Source of the DNA: Alkalibacterium sp. MB6 | GTDB lineage: Bacteria; Bacillota; Bacilli; Lactobacillales; Carnobacteriaceae_A | Length of the DNA: 64,000 nucleotides | Direction: 5' to 3' | Assembly (NCBI RefSeq): GCF_009935905.1 | Contig: NZ_PREX01000012.1 | Span: forward strand, 1 to 64,000 | Part shown: one piece after another, positions 62,914 to 64,000 of the stretch | How the letters are laid out: each line of letters opens with the position of its first letter | Position numbering within the stretch: position 1 is the stretch's first letter | Translations under genes and position numbers: made by a program | Notes under the pieces: generated by a model | Databases searched by the model: none | What the model was told of the DNA's origin: nothing | The model's input: the letters and a program-made list of their open reading frames with translations, nothing else

Positions 62914-64000
62914 TTATGAAAATTGGGCATCGTAAAGAGCTTTATACGCTCCGTCACGTTTGATTAATTCGTCATGACTGCCTTCTTCTTCGATTCCTTT
63001 TGTTGTCACCACAACGATGCGATCGGCATTTTTAATTGTCGCTAAACGGTGAGCAATAATTAAGGTTGTTCTTCCTTTAGACAAAGAATCCAAAGCTTCT
63101 TGAATAGCTTGTTCCGTTTCCGTATCCAAAGCAGAGGTTGCTTCATCAAGAATTAAAATCGGCGGGTTTTTCAAGAACATACGCGCAATGGATAATCGTT
63201 GTTTTTGACCACCGGATAATTTCACTCCACGCTCGCCAATCATGGTCTGCAAGCCATTAGGCATAGCATTAACCACGTCTTCTAAGTTCGCTAACTTGAC
63301 TGCATTGATGACTTCCTCATCTGTTGCATCCAGTTTACCATACAAAATATTTTCTTTAACACTGCCTGGGAAAAAAAAGACGTCTTGTTGAACAATACCA
63401 ATTTGTTCTCTTAATGAATTCAAGGTGATGTCCTTAATCGAGTGTCCATCAACTGATATCTTCCCTGAATCAATATCGTAAAATCGAGGCAGCAAATTAC
63501 AGATGGTTGTTTTTCCTGCTCCACTAGGCCCAACAAAAGCGACTGTTTCTCCAGCTTTTATTGATAAATTGATTCGGTCTAAAATGGGTTGGTTTTCTTC
63601 ATAGCTAAATGTCACATTTTCGTATTCATTATCCCCTTTTAATGAATCAACATCAAACGCATGAGAGGAATCTTTAATGTCTGGTTTATTTCCCAACTCC
63701 TCAAGCAAGCGTTTAAAGCCTGCGAAACCTTTCGGATAACTTTCAATCATCGTGTTTACTTTTTCAATAGGACGAACAAACACATTCGCAAAAAGAATAA
63801 AGGCAATTAAATCACCATATGATATTTCGCCTTGAATCGCAAAATAAGCTCCAAAAAATAAGGCAAATAAACTGATGAGACGAATGAAAAAGTAGTTATA
63901 AGAATGACTGACTGCCATTGTTTTATAAAAAGCGTATTTCGACTTTCTATAGGCATTATTTAAACGACCAAAGCGTTGTTGTTCATACTCCTCATTCGAA
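62914..64000 (-). CDS. ABC exporter, fused membrane-ATPase subunit (partial)
   Basis: The gene runs out of the window at its 5' side: the frame stays open to base 64000, so the first ATG of the frame at 63918 is not its start. The visible part has the last membrane helices (FIRLISLFALFFGAYFAIQ) and a complete nucleotide-binding domain: Walker A GPSGAGKTT, Q-loop IGIVQQDVFFF, signature LSGGQKQR, Walker B ILILDEATSALD and H-loop IIAHRL. It belongs to the MsbA/MdlB-type ABC exporters; the substrate is unknown. Confidence 0.92.
   Translation of the reverse strand, partial: SNEEYEQQRFGRLNNAYRKSKYAFYKTMAVSHSYNYFFIRLISLFALFFGAYFAIQGEISYGDLIAFILFANVFVRPIEKVNTMIESYPKGFAGFKRLLEELGNKPDIKDSSHAFDVDSLKGDNEYENVTFSYEENQPILDRINLSIKAGETVAFVGPSGAGKTTICNLLPRFYDIDSGKISVDGHSIKDITLNSLREQIGIVQQDVFFFPGSVKENILYGKLDATDEEVINAVKLANLEDVVNAMPNGLQTMIGERGVKLSGGQKQRLSIARMFLKNPPILILDEATSALDTETEQAIQEALDSLSKGRTTLIIAHRLATIKNADRIVVVTTKGIEEEGSHDELIKRDGAYKALYDAQFS

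Overview
The window reads as chromosome of a low-GC Firmicute of the Lactobacillales, most like the Carnobacteriaceae (Alkalibacterium/Marinilactibacillus-type lactic acid bacteria). The reasons are a RexAB-like AddAB pair, the niaR/niaX pair, SigA/DnaG/PyrR/LspA/RqcH of lactic-acid-bacterial size, acidic Asp/Glu/Thr-rich surface lipoproteins, and a complete Mrp-type cation/proton antiporter operon that suits a salt- or alkali-tolerant organism. The genus is inferred; nothing in the window proves it. No rRNA, tRNA, IS element or CRISPR array was found.

Region 1 (1-11.3 kb, all minus strand) is a dense defence block. It is transcribed from about 11.3 kb leftwards: a three-component ABC (ABC-3C) conflict system, a small XRE regulator, then a type I restriction-modification operon hsdM-hsdS-prrC-hsdR and a short unknown gene. 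The ABC-3C lead gene is split by a frameshift at an A8 tract. HsdS carries three TAEL repeats encoded by a 12-bp tandem repeat. Between hsdS and hsdR sits a PrrC-like anticodon nuclease with its Arg-Glu-His triad at the exact spacing of the E. coli enzyme. The block thus pairs DNA restriction with a suicidal tRNA-cutting backup.

Region 2 (11.4-17.95 kb, plus strand) is a phage- or ICE-derived replication module: sigma-like factor, small proteins, DUF2800 nuclease-fold protein, DUF2815, family A DNA polymerase, zinc-ribbon protein, DUF4406. It ends in a decapitated serine recombinase. Its leaders are structured: one Shine-Dalgarno-sequestering switch precedes the sigma gene, and a repeated intergenic motif (ATTACTCA-N14-GTCCT) occurs three times.

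Region 3 (18-26.5 kb) is a second accessory island: an XRE regulator divergent from a membrane protein, a TIR-like protein with a helical partner, a broken second hsdM, a CBS-HEPN fusion, a SWIM zinc-finger protein and a NERD-domain protein. It ends in a striking array of four 52-bp-period dyads.

Region 4 (26.9-33.0 kb) is the Mrp-type operon in the order E-F-G-(MrpA C-terminal domain)-B-C-D-D. That is the gene order of archaeal Mbh/Mrp modules, with MrpD duplicated and the large N-terminal MrpA absent.

Region 5 (33.4-64 kb) is core chromosome: a permease remnant, a DUF697 GTPase, a YrrS-like protein, a zinc alcohol dehydrogenase, a MarR/ECF pair, rqcH, lspA-rluD-pyrR, secreted envelope proteins, addB-addA, pepT, nif3-trmK, a stress protein, a second array of three 51-bp-period dyads, ctc (L25), dnaG-rpoD, niaR-niaX with a NiaR-type operator, and an ABC exporter cut by the window end.
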